Assembly (NCBI GenBank): GCA_028583405.1
Contig: CM053259.1
Location: 18,947,594-19,011,593 of the forward strand
Length of the DNA stretch: 64,000 bases
Direction: 5' to 3'
DNA from: Pogonophryne albipinna
Taxonomy: Eukaryota; Chordata; Actinopteri; Perciformes; Artedidraconidae
In this document: positions 13,001-25,841 of the stretch, piece by piece
How the letters are laid out: every line of letters starts with the position of its first letter
How positions within the stretch are numbered: position 1 is the first letter of the stretch
Position numbers and translations under genes: made by a program
Notes under the pieces: model-generated
Told to the model about the DNA's origin: nothing
The model's input: only the letters and a program-made list of their open reading frames with translations
Databases searched by the model: none

Positions 13001-13878
13001 AACAAAGCACCTGCTTCATTTGGCAATATCTTCCTTTAATAGAAGGAACCAGAACAACCTAGAAGGAAGTGAAGACAGTGGCAGCCAATATACTTAAATG
13101 GGTACAAATCAGAAGTGGACTGGCACTGAATGCATTTAGCCCAAAGTATTCTTAGGTTACCATGACATCAACATGAGGAGCTTTTGTCATGAACACACCC
13201 TGCTTTCAAGACTAACCAACAACCTGTTCTCTTTCCTAATATTCTGCATTAATTGGGTCATTTCAGTCCTGGTGGGTCTTGAAGGAATTTCGTTTTTTAG
13301 CTACTGCATGTATTTTTCCCAAGGAGCACAGGGTCATTAAGGGCATCAGTGTCTCCCTCTGACAGGGACAGACTGTCTGTCACTTGGGATCAAACCCTTT
13401 GACCAACACGTGTCTTTATATTCCCATCCATCTATATGGAAGCATTCCTACACACTATTTCCAATTTCAATACTAACTCCCATCCTAGATTAAAAAACTC
13501 TTCCTTCATATCCTCGTTTTTCTTAACACAGATTAGCCTGACACAAACATCTCTGACACATACACAAACAGCGAGCACCAGCTGGATGTGAAACTGTCTG
13601 TCTTTGTTAATTTCTCATCTGCCTTTCCTGCATCACGTAAGATTCTGAGTGTGTGTGTAGGTGTGTGCGCATGTGTGTGTGTGTGGCTGTCTATTTGCGG
13701 TCCCATCCTCAGGGTAACACATGCTATCTTTATATGCCAAACATTTTTGTGTGTGTGTGTGCCCATTCAAAATGTTCACGTCATGACTGCTTCTAATCAT
13801 CTTTGAAATAATGAAGAGGCTATGGAAGACTGACAGATTGTGTACAATGTAAATGTAGTGTGTCTGAGGCTATGTGTG
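10024..13878. other. Unique non-coding stretch with short purine-rich tracts
   Basis: Contains GA-rich runs (about 10425-10460 and 11090-11140) and short TG-rich patches (about 11580-11620 and 13650-13685). No transposon ends or exon signals recognised. Open frames at 10353-10625 and 11070-11360 (minus) are low-complexity readings. Confidence 0.45.
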
Positions 13879-13886
13879 TGTATATG

Positions 13887-14705
13887 CTGGGGCGCCGCCA
13901 GGGATTTTGGGCCCAATGAAAATATATCACATTGGGCCCCACCACCAGGCCCAGGCCATGCCAACCAAGCACAATGCTGTAACCACACCTCCAGAACCCA
14001 ACCGACTCATTTATGCTTTAAATAACTACCTGTACAGGTAACGGATGTTTTGTCAAAAGCACTTAAGATATTCATTGCTATCGGGATGTTAAGACCATTC
14101 CATGCAATATAACAAAAAGTGTATCTTGAGCCGGTTTCTCAAACTTACCTACCCCACCTTTAATGTCGGCAAAACATTACAATTATTATTTACAATGGAC
14201 TACGCTTAGCTAACAGACTAATTTCCACCACTCATGGACCACACCCACCTTTTCTTTTGAAAAACTGGGTGACATACTGTCGCCCTTTAGTCCCTCTCTC
14301 TTGTCTTTCTCTCCTTTCTTTTCTTTCTTGAAAGCCTGACTTTGTTAGTCGTTGAGACATCGTACAGACGTAAGTACTAGCATCCCTCCTCACATGCTCT
14401 CACTAGTCTCTCTGCTAGAAAGGGCCGGTACTGCACAGCATTTGGAGGCAGGACCAAACCATTACATGTAAATAGAGGGGGGTGTTCGATGCTTTGGATA
14501 ATTAACTTTTGGAAGAAAAAAAGTTAAATGAATCATAAGTTTAGTGAGTACATCATCAATATGACGATATATTAATGTTAATTATGGATGATTGATGAAA
14601 GGTTACTTACATTTTTTTTCTTAATGTTCTAAAATGTTTTGGGGCCCCTGTCAGTCACGGGCCCTTAGAATCATCCTAACTTTTCACCCCCTTACGGCGC
14701 CCCTG
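13887..14705. mobile_element. hAT-like transposon with GGGGCGCCG ends
   Basis: Left end CTGGGGCGCCG and right end CGGCGCCCCTG are inverted repeats. The flanking octamers TGTATATG (13879-13886) and TGTATGTG (14706-14713) match at seven of eight positions, fitting a hAT 8-bp duplication. GGGCCC/GGGCCCC motifs recur near both ends. A piece of a TTAA element lies inside. No transposase remnant seen. Confidence 0.8.
14043..14163 (-). mobile_element. Fragment of TTAA element family S (copy 3)
   Basis: Read on the minus strand it begins TTAAAGGTGGGGTAGGTAAG and continues with GTTTGAGAAACCGG and ACACTTTTTGTTATATT. It matches the first 120 bases of the elements at 41.35 kb and 51.64 kb. The other end is missing, so it is truncated. 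Confidence 0.85.
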
Positions 14706-14713
14706 TGTATGTG

Positions 14714-17700
14714 TGTGTGTGTGTGTGCTCACATACAAAAAGCCTGCGTTTTTCAGAAACCTCCAAGATATCTGCGAAAAGTCACCTTCTGAATAATTGT
14801 GAAACAGAGTTGATTTTCCCAATTTGACGGGCCTTTAATCAGAGCCGTGTTTCAAATTTGAACACTTCATAGTGATTTAAGTCACGAGTTTTGGATGAAA
14901 CACACGTAATTAAAATAAAGTTTCAGAGACAAATACAAAATATACTTCCTAGAATTCCATCATTTTTTAACAGTCAGTGCACAGCAGAGTTATCTTTCCT
15001 GATGGCTCCTGCAGGACGCCACAATGTCTTTGCATTCAATTATGATGAATTATGCTTATAATTATGACACTCATGACACCAGCCTGTACGTGCACAGTTG
15101 CATTAGACCTGGGTGGAAAAGCTCAATTGTATATAAAAAGCTGTTATGGATCCACAGGGCCGGGTAACAGCTGGAACTGCTCACTGGAGTGCACTCTCTC
15201 TTTTTAGTCTCATTTGCATGGGAAAATTATCCCTTCTTTTCAATCTAGCAGTCTGTTCAAGAGCAAGCTGATCATTTGAAAGCCAAAGCAGGAAAACAGA
15301 AAATAGGAAATATTTGGAGTTGATTTGGCTCTGTATTTGTTTAAAAACCATTCAGATGCACCCTGTTTGAAGGCTATGAGCGAAAACAAACATGAGTGAG
15401 GATCAGTTATGCACCCCGTGAGTACCTATTACAATCAACACTAATAATAAATGATCTGAGGGCAGAGGATGGAGAGAGGAGAGGCAAGACTAATGGAGGA
15501 GAGAAAAAAGAGGAAGGAAAGAAAAATGAGAGATGGTAGATGCAGGTTGTGATTACAAATTCAGTGTGGGTGAATGTTGGTGGGAGGAGTCAGGCAGAGA
15601 AGAAGAACAGGCGATTAGGGGTGGAGGAAGATGGATGTAGAGCAGGAACAAATGAATATAGAGTAGCCAAATATCAAGAATATTAATATACACAGAAAAT
15701 CAGAAACTCGCTTACTACTTAAGAGGAAAGTTCCCAGTGCTACTACTATAGTAACACCAAAGAACACGGATGTTCAAGGCAATACAAAGGAGTACACATG
15801 AACTAGGTGTAATGGGAGAACTATAATTGAATTGCAATTTTCTTGATTCGCAAATATTTTGTATTAGGAAATACACCTATGCCACCAAGATCACCATTAG
15901 ACAAAAATATCATGATCAAAATATTTAGAAAATGATCAATACCAACATATTATACATACATCATACTAAACCAGATGTGTTCATATTGAATGTAAGCGTT
16001 CACTGCCATGTTGGTTCAATCTGTGGGTCTCTGCATTTGAGAAAGGAAATTGTGCTTTTGGTTAATTATCAAAAATGCCAACATTAGCCTCAAGTATGAC
16101 CTGGAATGTGATCCCTGGTCTCTGGGGTTGAAGAAAACTCTGCACCTGTCCTGTACATGTCCTTGTAACACTATGGCAACACTATGCCATTATTCTTCTG
16201 AAATTGGTTATTAATGTTGACAGTAACGCAAATCAGGAGAACGGGGGAAGGAGGAGAGGAGGTTAAATAGCAGGAAAAAACAAGTAATTACAAATTCACT
16301 GTAGGGGTTGGAACTGCAGGAGAGGATTAGATGAATGAAAGTCAAGAGGGTCAGAGGAGAAGAGAATGTAGCTGAAAACACAACAGCACAAAATGAATTA
16401 AATAGGTATGTATATGCATTATGCCTCCTTCTTTCCCAGTATCACCTCCCCCCTCCTTCCCTCTTCTCTCTCTCTTTCTGAGTAAGTCAAAAGTATTTAT
16501 CAAGAGGCTGACTCTGCGACAGACACATCTCGCTCCCCAAGAAACCAGCCATAAGCCACAGGATTAAATGTGTGTTAGAGAGGCTGTGTTGCGCTAATGT
16601 TCAGAGAGTGCTCGTCTACCTCCGTGTGTGTACACAGTGTACTATTAGTCCAAATGCATGTCTGTGTGTGTGTGAATCCAGCAGATAAAGACAAAGAGAT
16701 GTACTGCCCCTGTGCTTGCTATCGGCATTATTTTGTGGCCTCAAAGCTCACTAATAAACCATTTTATAAATAATACATACATATCAATCGATCATTGACA
16801 GCAGAGAATGATACTAAAATACCCATCCAGTAACTTACACAGGTAAATGATTAGCAGCGGCGTATTAATGGGCAGCATCTATCAATGGCTTATAATCAAC
16901 ATCAGAGCTGTAGACTGCACCGATCAATCTCTGATACTCAGTGACGGGTTATAAAACCTGGTTCGAGGACCATTTCACTGAGCCTGACAGCCTGTCCAAT
17001 TGAACACTGATGACCAGCATTCATTTATGAGACACTTCCAAGGGATGACTGATACATTTAAAAGTAACCAAGAACAAAGCCTTACATTTCCATGGCTCGT
17101 CAATATATATTCAATTAGCTATTTTTAGCCTTCTGGTTTGATTACTTGATCACATGCTAAAGACTAACCTTATAAGAACGTGTTTGAATGCCGTACCCTA
17201 CCGATGACCACTAATAGATTACCCACCTGCCTAATAGAAATAGATCATTAGTGCTGGATGATTGATCAGTGTTAGTCCTTTGATTGAGTGCTGATGGAAT
17301 CCACAGCGTCAGTAAAAACCAGTGAAATGTTAATACTAAGCTCAAATGCAGATCTGGTTCAAAAGTCGCAGTTTGTATTGTGACAGGCTGAATGTAGCCA
17401 ATAAATCATATGGTAGGAGCCTTGGAGACGGTGAAAAATGTGTGTGGGTTTTGTCTCGTGAGCACATGTGAGATTTAGTATGTTTGGTGAGTAAATTAAG
17501 CCTCTGGAGCCACAGGACAAATCTGACAGACGAAAAGAAGACAGGGAGCTCGGAGGAGAGATGAGAGCACAGTAGAAGTGCTGAGCAGAGGAGAGGAAAA
17601 CAGAGGGGACATGAGAGGGGGACAGAGGAGAGGTGGAGTTAAGCTGAGTGGAGCAGCAGGGAGGAGAGCACATGAAACAGACAAGAGGGGATCAGGGGGG

Positions 17701-19580
17701 GGAGAGGAAGAGCAGAGGACAAGTACAGCAATTTTTCAGCATCTGACTTAGTGGGCAAACTTCATTTAAGGTTCATTTTTTTACATGAACTTTGTATTTT
17801 TCAAATGACAAGTCATGTACAAAAATACAAGAACTTATCAGAGCCACAGATAGGGTCCAAAGCAAGTTGAAACCCTTAATCAGCCATCTAAAATAGTGTC
17901 CTCTTTTATTGCACATAGACTTTGTGGAGGACAAACTCAATTAACACCTATTATGATAAAATATGTTTAGAAATGGCGCTGTATCCCAGTGTAAATTGTG
18001 TTAAGCAAGTTTAAAAATGTACGTTTTTGTCCACTGGCTAATCCATTACCACCTATAGTATTTCATTACTTTACCCCTTGGATGGTTTTTTAGAATAAAA
18101 TTGCAGGTCCATACAATGATTGGTTACCTACCAGCATTTGGCTGGTGGCTGGATTTAATTTTCCAGCCTCTTTTTAAAGCCTTGGTCCCCAAAATGCCAG
18201 CATGGATCAAGGGGACATTTAATTACACATTTATTTACCTTTCTGTTCAGCCCTGACACTTTAGAGGAAAAATAGCGTTTGTTCTGCTTGCTTGCTTTTC
18301 AAACGCCAACAACCTTTGACATTTTATTAATCCTAATGTGAATTTGCATTATACTAAAACACTTCTTCAGCCAGCCTTGACCATATTATACCACAAGGAG
18401 TTTCAAAGGATCGGATTCTATGAGGTCTCTCTCACAGGCTAGACAGCCACAAGGAGATCAGTACCAAGATCTGTGCCCCCAAGGGTTTAAAACTAGATCT
18501 TTTGTGCCTGAGGAAATCCCACCTTTCGTGTCTTTGTTCCTTTGATACCCTCGGATCACAACCTCTCATCTGTCCATCAGAGTGAACCACCTTTCCAAAT
18601 ATGATGCAAAAAGGCTGGATATTCCTGTTTTCTTTCAAAGAGAGACAATGCAAAGGTGCAACGCTATAGGAGTCTAGACGTTTCCGGTGTCGATATGTTT
18701 TATCGCCTTAGAAATCCATTTTGTTTCCGTCAGCCTACACATGACCCCCTGCACTGGAGGATCATTTACAATGGCAAAGACAAATGGATTTCAATAGCCT
18801 CCACAAAGTTTTGTGTCCTTATACTTCTTGCACAATTTACAAAAAATAACAAACTTTGAGTTCACCAAATCTTAACAGACAAATCAACCTGGCTTGGTGT
18901 TGTCAGAAGCTTATAGAAATTGGTGGGTGTTGAGTTAAAAAGCTAGTACTGCTTGAGTCTCTAGGCCTTTCTTTATTTATCCTTCAATCAACTCATTTCC
19001 TTATTCCTCTCCTCCTGCCTAACTTCCTCATACGCCCATTTTCTTTCAACTTCACCTCCGCTATTTCTTAATCCCAATCCATCTTTTGCCTCTTTTCCTC
19101 CACTCCATCCTCCTCTCACTTCCTCTTCTCAAGTCACAATGACAAATTATCAGTTAGTGTTTATACCAATGAAACATCTCCTGACACAGCAAAGGGTGTG
19201 TTTGTGTGAGTGTGTATATACTGCGTGTGTTCTCACTCAATGTGTTTCCATAAAGCTTTTTTGAATAGGATCAGAGAGAGTAACTACAATTGGAAAGCAG
19301 AGGAATACCGAGATACAGAGACACAAAAAAAGTGGCGGAGAGTGTGGCATAACGTGAATATTTTAACATTTTATTTCACTCAAAAAGGAAAGAGGGGATA
19401 AGCGAGACAGAGAGGAGGATGGGGGCAAAGTAAGAAAGTGTGTGCTAGAGAGAGGGGGAGACACCACCATTATACAACATTTTTCAACAGTATGATGAAC
19501 AAATGGGCAAGGGGGTAGACATTTGGGGAATAAAAATGCTGTGTAAGGCTCAGGCCTCATCACTAAAAAACTACTCACGT
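14714..19580. other. Unique non-coding stretch with possible conserved elements
   Basis: Mostly moderate-complexity sequence without transposon ends. Segments near 15000-15120 and 16740-17350 are rich in TAAT, ATCGAT and TTATGA-type words as often seen in conserved developmental enhancers, but only a cross-species alignment could show that. Pyrimidine-rich runs occur at 16440-16490 and 19000-19140. Confidence 0.35.
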
Positions 19581-19603
19581 TCACACACACACACACACAC
19601 ACA

Positions 19604-19682
<79 letters not shown>
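19581..19682. repeat. (CA)n microsatellite
   Basis: About 100 bases of CA repeats with one CT interruption. The neighbouring long frames on both strands are translations of this repeat. Confidence 0.97.
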
Positions 19683-19684
<2 letters not shown>

Positions 19685-19804
19685 AGGCAAACACACTCCC
19701 GCACACACTTTGGTATAAGTAGCTCACGTTCGCTGCCACAGCCCAAGAGCTACCGCAAGAATATTTATTGGCTACCAGCTCAATGGCTGTATTGAAGAGA
19801 AGGA

Positions 19805-19872
19805 TGGAGAGAGAGAGAGTGGGTGAGAGAGGGAGAGAGGGTGAGAGCGAGAGAGCAAGAGAGAGAGCAAAC
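19805..19872. repeat. (GA)n low-complexity tract
   Basis: An imperfect GA/GAGAGG purine run. Confidence 0.85.
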
Positions 19873-20179
19873 TGAAGCAAGCAGAAAATGAGGGAAGAGG
19901 GAAAGAGGCTGTTGCCGGTTCCATCCCTCTCTTCTTCTCTCCCTTCATCCTCCCTGTAAGCCAATTTATATTTCTCCTCTTTCATCCGCAACACACACCA
20001 TACATCAGCGCACGCACACTTCCCCTTTCACATGCACAGACACCTCACATACATCCTCACGCGCACGCAGACACCCTCTCTCACACACACACTCTCCTCC
20101 TTTACACCAGACACGCACGGAAGAAGCTGCATCTTTCTTCAGACTGCAGTAGAGAAAAAAACTCAGCAGGCAGTCTCAC

Positions 20180-20530
20180 CCCAAAACAGCCAATGTGCGC
20201 GCGTGAGTGAAGGCGTTTGTATGACTGCGCGTGGCGTGCGTGACTCTGTGTATGTGTATGTGCGCGTGTCGCATCCCCTTACCTTGCGCGCGCGAGGAGA
20301 GCGAGCAGAGAAGGAGACTCCACAGAAAACAGCGCATCACCGTCATTCCTCCGTCCGACATACTCTCCTTCGTTCCTCTCATCCTTCTCTTCGTCGTACC
20401 CCTCTTCATAGCCGACGAGGGGTGCGCGAGAAAGCGTTCCGTGCTGCTATTAGTAATATTATTAACACCAATACATCTTCCGCGAGCCGAGCGCGAGCCC
20501 TCTAAGCTCTCACCGGGCCGCATGCTGCTT
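20180..20530 (-). promoter_or_regulatory. CpG-rich stretch, candidate promoter/5' exon region
   Basis: CG dinucleotides cluster here (several GCGCGC runs) far above the rest of the window, which is AT-rich and poor in CpG outside transposon ends. It overlaps the signal-peptide exon on the minus strand, and the following kilobase up to about 21.54 kb is free of transposons, as expected for a vertebrate promoter and 5' untranslated region. No TATA box is assigned. Transcription start is not determinable by eye. Confidence 0.5.
20283..20361 (-). CDS. Candidate first coding exon encoding a signal peptide (partial gene)
   Basis: The minus-strand frame holds MTVMRCFLWSLLLCSLSS followed by RAQ: a short basic start, a hydrophobic core of about 12 residues and a small-residue cleavage region, the pattern of a secretory signal peptide. 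The exon stops at a strong splice donor, CAAG|GTAAGG (exon end 20283, intron GT at 20282-20281), splitting a codon after its first base. A phase-1 intron right after the signal peptide is common in genes for adhesion molecules and other surface receptors. Two in-frame starts are plausible: the ATG at 20361, giving MSDGG before the core, or the one at 20346. Further in-frame ATGs lie upstream, as far as 20523. The CpG-rich setting supports a real gene start. The next exon would lie at lower coordinates, and I could not find it in the window, so a very large first intron is implied. I do not recognise the gene. Confidence 0.5.
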
Positions 20531-21540
20531 CACATCCAGAAAACGGAGGGAGAGATAGAGAGGGGGAGAGGGAGAGAGAGAGAGGGGAGAGAGAGGAGTG
20601 CGTTTTCTTTGCCTCCTCCTTCTAACATAGACTAGATAAATCCCTGATATCCGACAAAAATGAATTCAGTCAACAGAGAGGAAAGCAGGGGGAGATGGGA
20701 CAGGCACACAGGTTGTCTCTGTCTTTAAATCCACTCTCCGCTGGGTTTCAGCCTGTCGTCAATATCTCTCTGTTCTGTCCCGTTCCCCTGTAAAGAGTGA
20801 TAGAGAGGCAAGGAAGGCTTCAAATCTTCACTGCCCCCGGGCTGCATCCCATCTTCATTCTGAAATACACCTTGCTGTTTGGCTTTACCCCCTCCTTATG
20901 AGCCTCTCCTCCTGTAGCGTATGTTTCCCCTCTCCTCTGGCGTATCTCTTATACAAAAAAAAAATCCCCTCTGCTCTGTAGCTGTTCCCCTTGGTGTCTC
21001 CAAAACGGACAGGGGTATTTCTTCTGTTTTTCTTTACTGTCCGGATAACCCCGCTCTCCTCCGTCTCTTCACTTCTGCGTATATCAAACCTTCCTTTTTT
21101 AATTTCCTCCTCTTCTCCTCTCACAAATAACGGCAGGGAAAATGTTGCATCTTCTCCGCTCCTGAAAGCAGAGAAATTAATCACTCTTTCATCACTCTGC
21201 CATTTATCTGACTTCTTTTCACATGAGCATCACCATCAGTCATTTCTTTCAATCTCCTTACCAAACAAGCCAAACCGCAGCTTGCTCGTTATGTTCAGAC
21301 AGTCTTCCTTTAGTTCTCTGTGAAAGTCCAACGAGGAAAAGATAAAATGACAATCCCTCTTGCTGTCAGAAACCAGAGGAGACATGCATCACCCTCTCTG
21401 CTTTCTATACTTCGGTCTTTTCTCCCGCGGCTGTTGCGTCTCTCCCTTCTCACCGCCGGTAGAGAGATGCTGCCTTCATGTGCTCCTCGTAAGCTCCCGC
21501 TTCCACTCACGTGCTTTTTCTCGGAAATAACGACATAAAA
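20524..21540. other. Transposon-free, purine/pyrimidine-skewed flank of the CpG region
   Basis: A GA run (about 20548-20598) is followed by long pyrimidine-rich plus-strand sequence. It could be the 5' untranslated region or promoter of the minus-strand gene. Open frames on both strands here are low-complexity and unsupported. Confidence 0.35.
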
Positions 21541-23963
21541 TGGACTTTGATAACATTAGATGGTTGTTTGGGTAGGTTTATTTTGAACATCAGGCTACCC
21601 AACTTGTACTCTTTGCTGTTGAACCAGTGTGCAAAGGACCAAATGCAGGGGCGTCCACTGGCACAGAGGAATGGGAGGTTGCCAAAACTTTACCAACATG
21701 CCCAAATTTGATCAAAACAGAGGAAGACAAAAAAAGTCAACGTTTTTGAAAAATCTATTCGGAATTCAAACCAAACGACATCATAATAGTACTGCCCTTT
21801 AGCAGTACAACATGATGTACTGAGCTTTACCCAATAGGCTATCTAGCCACAACAAATAAAGGCTTGTCTGTCATTACTCATCGATCCACTCGTCGACTGA
21901 AATAAAATCAATACAAGGGAGAGTTTGGAATTCGTGATTGACACAGACACTCTAGCAAATCTATTTTTCTAGATTTTCTTGTCAATAATTGTATACATTT
22001 AGTAGCAATACAATCCAACTGTAATGTCTACATCCAGATGTTACCTGTGACAGTGTGACAGCCTCTGCTGCAGTCCAGGGGAAAATGTACAAAAGCAGCA
22101 AAAATATCGACAACAAATTATTACCTTTTTAATAATTTATATGATATTCCAAATAATAACATATATTGACATCTATTATTCATACCTGTAATAACACTAT
22201 CACAATTCTATTAATAATTAAAACCTTTCCTATACGTTCATTGTCCCCTAAATGTCACATCTTGGCAGCTGAGTTTAATCAGAAAATGTCTGGGATTGCA
22301 TTTTTCCGAGTTGTATTTGAAGCAATGGTAGGTTGTTCAATCAACATAATCTTATCCAAAACATGCCAATAGTTATAAGATCTGACATTTAAGTCTTCCG
22401 TTACATCCAACAAAAAATATTATGACATGATTTAGTATATTTGAAAGTAACAGTGAATATTTTTTGCATGTTTCCTTTTCACACAAAACACACAATTATT
22501 TCCTTAACTTGCTCAAAAATACAGAAGACAAGAATTAAATTGTGTATGGATCTTTCACTTAAATAAATAGATATAGTTATCAAGTCAATAAAAACAAACG
22601 CCTAAGTGATGCTGTGAACCTATTATGCTCCCCAAAACAGCCTTGGAAATAAATGCACCTCCTAACCCTCAAGTGTGTTTCATCAGCCCACTGACATTTT
22701 TATGGATTAAGGTACCTGATATTATTACACTTGTATTAAAGAAGAATTCATCCAAAAAACTACATTATTTCCTGTTATAGTGCTACCAACAATTTGATAT
22801 CAGCTTGAGTAAAACATTTTAAATATTAATTATTGCAGAGTAAATGGTGGATTTTAGGTTTGCCCCTAACTACTCTGATTTAACTAGCGAGTGAACTGTC
22901 TGGTATCTATTTCTCCACACACATCAATTTTGTATTTACCTTCAGAACTTATCTCCAGCCATCTGTTCAGCTGCATGACATGTGGTTTTGCTTCAAGGTT
23001 AGAATGTGCTGTAATCAGACTTGAGATGATGTTCAATCCTTGATCTTAAGGCCATTCCAGTTAAGAGAGCTTCTGGTATAGTTTCTTGGTAACGTAGCAG
23101 ATATTAGGAGAGAGTCGCTTAAAGACTTAGAATTATAACTGCTATAGTACGACTGAAAATTCAACTGTAGTGAGCCATGAGAGAGCAAAGTCACTGAAAT
23201 TGGTAATGCAAGACCACACTTGAAATGGCTAAATATTAGAACAAAAACTATTAAAAAGAGTTGAATTAAACTTTTCAATGTATGTTTAACCCTTTTTTCT
23301 GTTTGTTTTTTATCGTTATTGTCCATCAAGGGAATAAATTAAGGACAAAAACCCAAACACAACAAAAAATGACATGGGATGTAACAGTTAAAGCAAACAT
23401 TAAAAAAAAAAGGAATATTTTCATAAAAATATCAAACCATTGAAATGGTAGCCATGATGAAGTGCAGCTGAGCAGTGCAGTCATGGGCTAAACTCAATAT
23501 GTTCCTTATATTGGTGATTCTTTATACTATAATCAAATGTTTAAAGATCCAATAAAGTTAATTCCAAGCTGAGACATGTAGAAACAAACCAACTGCACAG
23601 AGGACTTAGCAATTCATTAAATATGTAATTGGAAACAAATAAAACCTATGCACTGTCGACACAAAACAAAGGCACTTTGCAAGACATATCTAACCGTTAA
23701 ATCCCTGAAAAACCAAACCCCAAAAGTATAAAATAACCATATTCAATTCAATTTTGAATCAAATTATATGTTATATTATATGCCTGGAAGATTTCTAATG
23801 GAGCCTGGGCACAAACAAAACATTCAAACTTAATTATGGAAACCACTGGTGTTATTGGTCAACTTGTTTCCCCAACCATTATCGAAATATGAACAGTGCT
23901 TCGGTTTCTTCGCCATTCATTCTCAGTCAGTGCAGCAGTGCATCAGTGACATCTACCGAATGA

Positions 23964-23966
<3 letters not shown>
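21541..23966. other. Unique AT-rich stretch
   Basis: No transposon ends, tandem repeats or exon signals recognised. Confidence 0.45.
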
Positions 23967-24008
<42 letters not shown>

Positions 24009-24024
24009 TGCGTGCATGCGTGCT
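23967..24024. repeat. (TG)n microsatellite
   Basis: About 38 bases of TG followed by a degenerate GCGTGCGTGC tail. Confidence 0.95.
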
Positions 24025-24166
24025 AAATAGTGTGGGTTTGTTTGTCGGAAATCAGTTTGGGGAATTTTTGTAAGATGGAGTAAAAGCCTCAAAGGTGTAG
24101 CTATATAAATACGCCTGTGTGAGGGTTAATGAGAAAATGTGTGGGTGAGTGTGCCTGTGTTCCTAA

Positions 24167-24292
<126 letters not shown>

Positions 24293-24589
24293 GTTCTGCT
24301 CCCACACGTTCCCTTAAAGCACTCTTCTGCCATCTACAGGCACAGTCTCTTTTCCTTCCCCCCCCCTCCCCTTTTCTACCCATCACAAACCCGGTGTTAA
24401 TCATTCTGGCATCATCTACATATTCACTGCACGTATTGGGCGTGTGCATGCTGTACATACTGTCTGTATGCATCTACCTTACTGCATGTGTGTCTCCAAT
24501 CCTCTGTGTGCACATTTGCAGGCCCTATCTGCTGTACGTCTGTGTGTTGCTTTCAGAAATCAATAAGCCAAGTGTGAGGTGTGTGTCCT

Positions 24590-25035
24590 GAGAGGAAGAG
24601 AAAGAACAAGAGGGGAGAGTGGTTGGGAAGAGGGGAATTTAAGGGAGGGGTGTGAGATAAGAGATATAGAAGGGTGTGAAGTGTAGAGCAGGAGGAAGAA
24701 GAATATAGGAAGAGAAAACGAGGGACACGAGAGAAGGAAGATAGAATAGGAGGCAATGAAACAAGGAGAGCGACGCTAAATGAGTACGAGAGGAGAGAGA
24801 GAGAGAGAGGGAAGGAGAATGAGGGGAAGAGATTTAAGGTAAGGAGATGAAGGGAGGGAAGTGGGAGAAAAGAGAAAAGGAAAGGATACTGAAAAGAGGG
24901 TGAAGGGGTAAAATGGGAGGTCCAAGATGTAAAAGTGAGGGGACAGAAAGGACAGATGAGGGGGTTGGGAGTATTTGCCTAAAAAGTAAAATGGAAAGGT
25001 ATGTGTGAGAGAGGGGTGGGGGGGGAGAGAAATGA
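24590..25035. repeat. Purine-rich low-complexity region
   Basis: About 450 bases of the plus strand dominated by A and G (GAGAGG, GGGAGG, GAAGG words). Minus-strand frames here read as S/P/L/F-rich peptides because of composition, not selection. Confidence 0.85.
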
Positions 25036-25775
25036 AGAAATGAGAAGGAATTAAATGTTTGAGCTGAAGAGACTTGCATGAGTAATCCACTTTTCTGAAT
25101 GGTTCTTTGGAGTCGGCCCCAAAAAGTAGACACACAGAAAGGCAAATGTAATATATTCCAGCATGTCCCAGAAACCTAGGAAACTAAGGTTCACATTACA
25201 TACCTCACCTGTTCTACTGTATATTAAGCCGTATCCAGAGCAGCTTAGGTATTGCAAGCAGGTAGAGGCATCAGAGTCTTGTTCAAAGTAATAAAGACAG
25301 AACTGAATCTGTCAACTTGTCCTTATTTTTCCCTATGGAGTGGTGCTGCTTGCTGAAAGAAGGTCACATGCATTACATCATTGTCATTTCCCCAATAACA
25401 CATACATTTCTGTTCATTGAGGTGCAATTGTTATTATTACATTAATCACTTTGTTTTTCAGGATTTTACTTGGCACCGTGCACCTGTTTCTTTGGATCTT
25501 GAAGCCAACAGCTGACTAGGGCTTAAATCAATCTCCATTTTCTTCCCTACAGTCCTTATTTTTGTAATTGTGGATGGCACAATGGAACAAGGCAAATCTT
25601 TTAACAACACTGTTACACAGATTATGTTTAGTATTGTGTTTGACATGGCTGTGTGGTCCCCTGAAACAAGAGCGCACAGTGTAGACAAAGCTGGAATGAT
25701 ATTCATTAGAAGCCGAAGCCTCATGAAAGAGCAGCTTTGTCCTTCTGTTTCCGTGCAATGACAATTGTATTTCAG

Positions 25776-25841
25776 ACAAACACCCGAGACACTGGCAGCA
25801 GAGTTGAGTGACATTTTAGCATCAATATCAGACATTGACAG
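25776..25841 (+). CDS. Candidate small internal exon (66 nt)
   Basis: A pyrimidine-rich stretch ending TTGTATTTCAG precedes, and CAG|GTAAGG follows, a consensus donor. Only one of the three frames is open across the 66 bases, giving QTPETLAAELSDIL then ASISDID, a plausible amphipathic helix. With no neighbouring exon recognised, it could be chance. It is on the opposite strand from the signal-peptide exon, so it would be another gene. Confidence 0.25.

Noticed and set aside
16950..16985. GGTTCGAGGACC resembling a tRNA/SINE B box
   Set aside because: Spacing and sequence do not fit, and no A box or cloverleaf arms are found upstream.
20032..20505. 157-codon plus-strand frame across the CpG-rich patch
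   Set aside because: Composition (R, H, T, S) reflects GC-rich sequence. The opposite strand has the signal peptide and splice donor, which explain the region better.
24553..25145. Minus-strand frames rich in S, P, L and F near 24.6-25.1 kb, which look like a proline-rich or membrane protein
   Set aside because: They come from a purine-skewed low-complexity tract. Two frames are open at once and neither has a motif.
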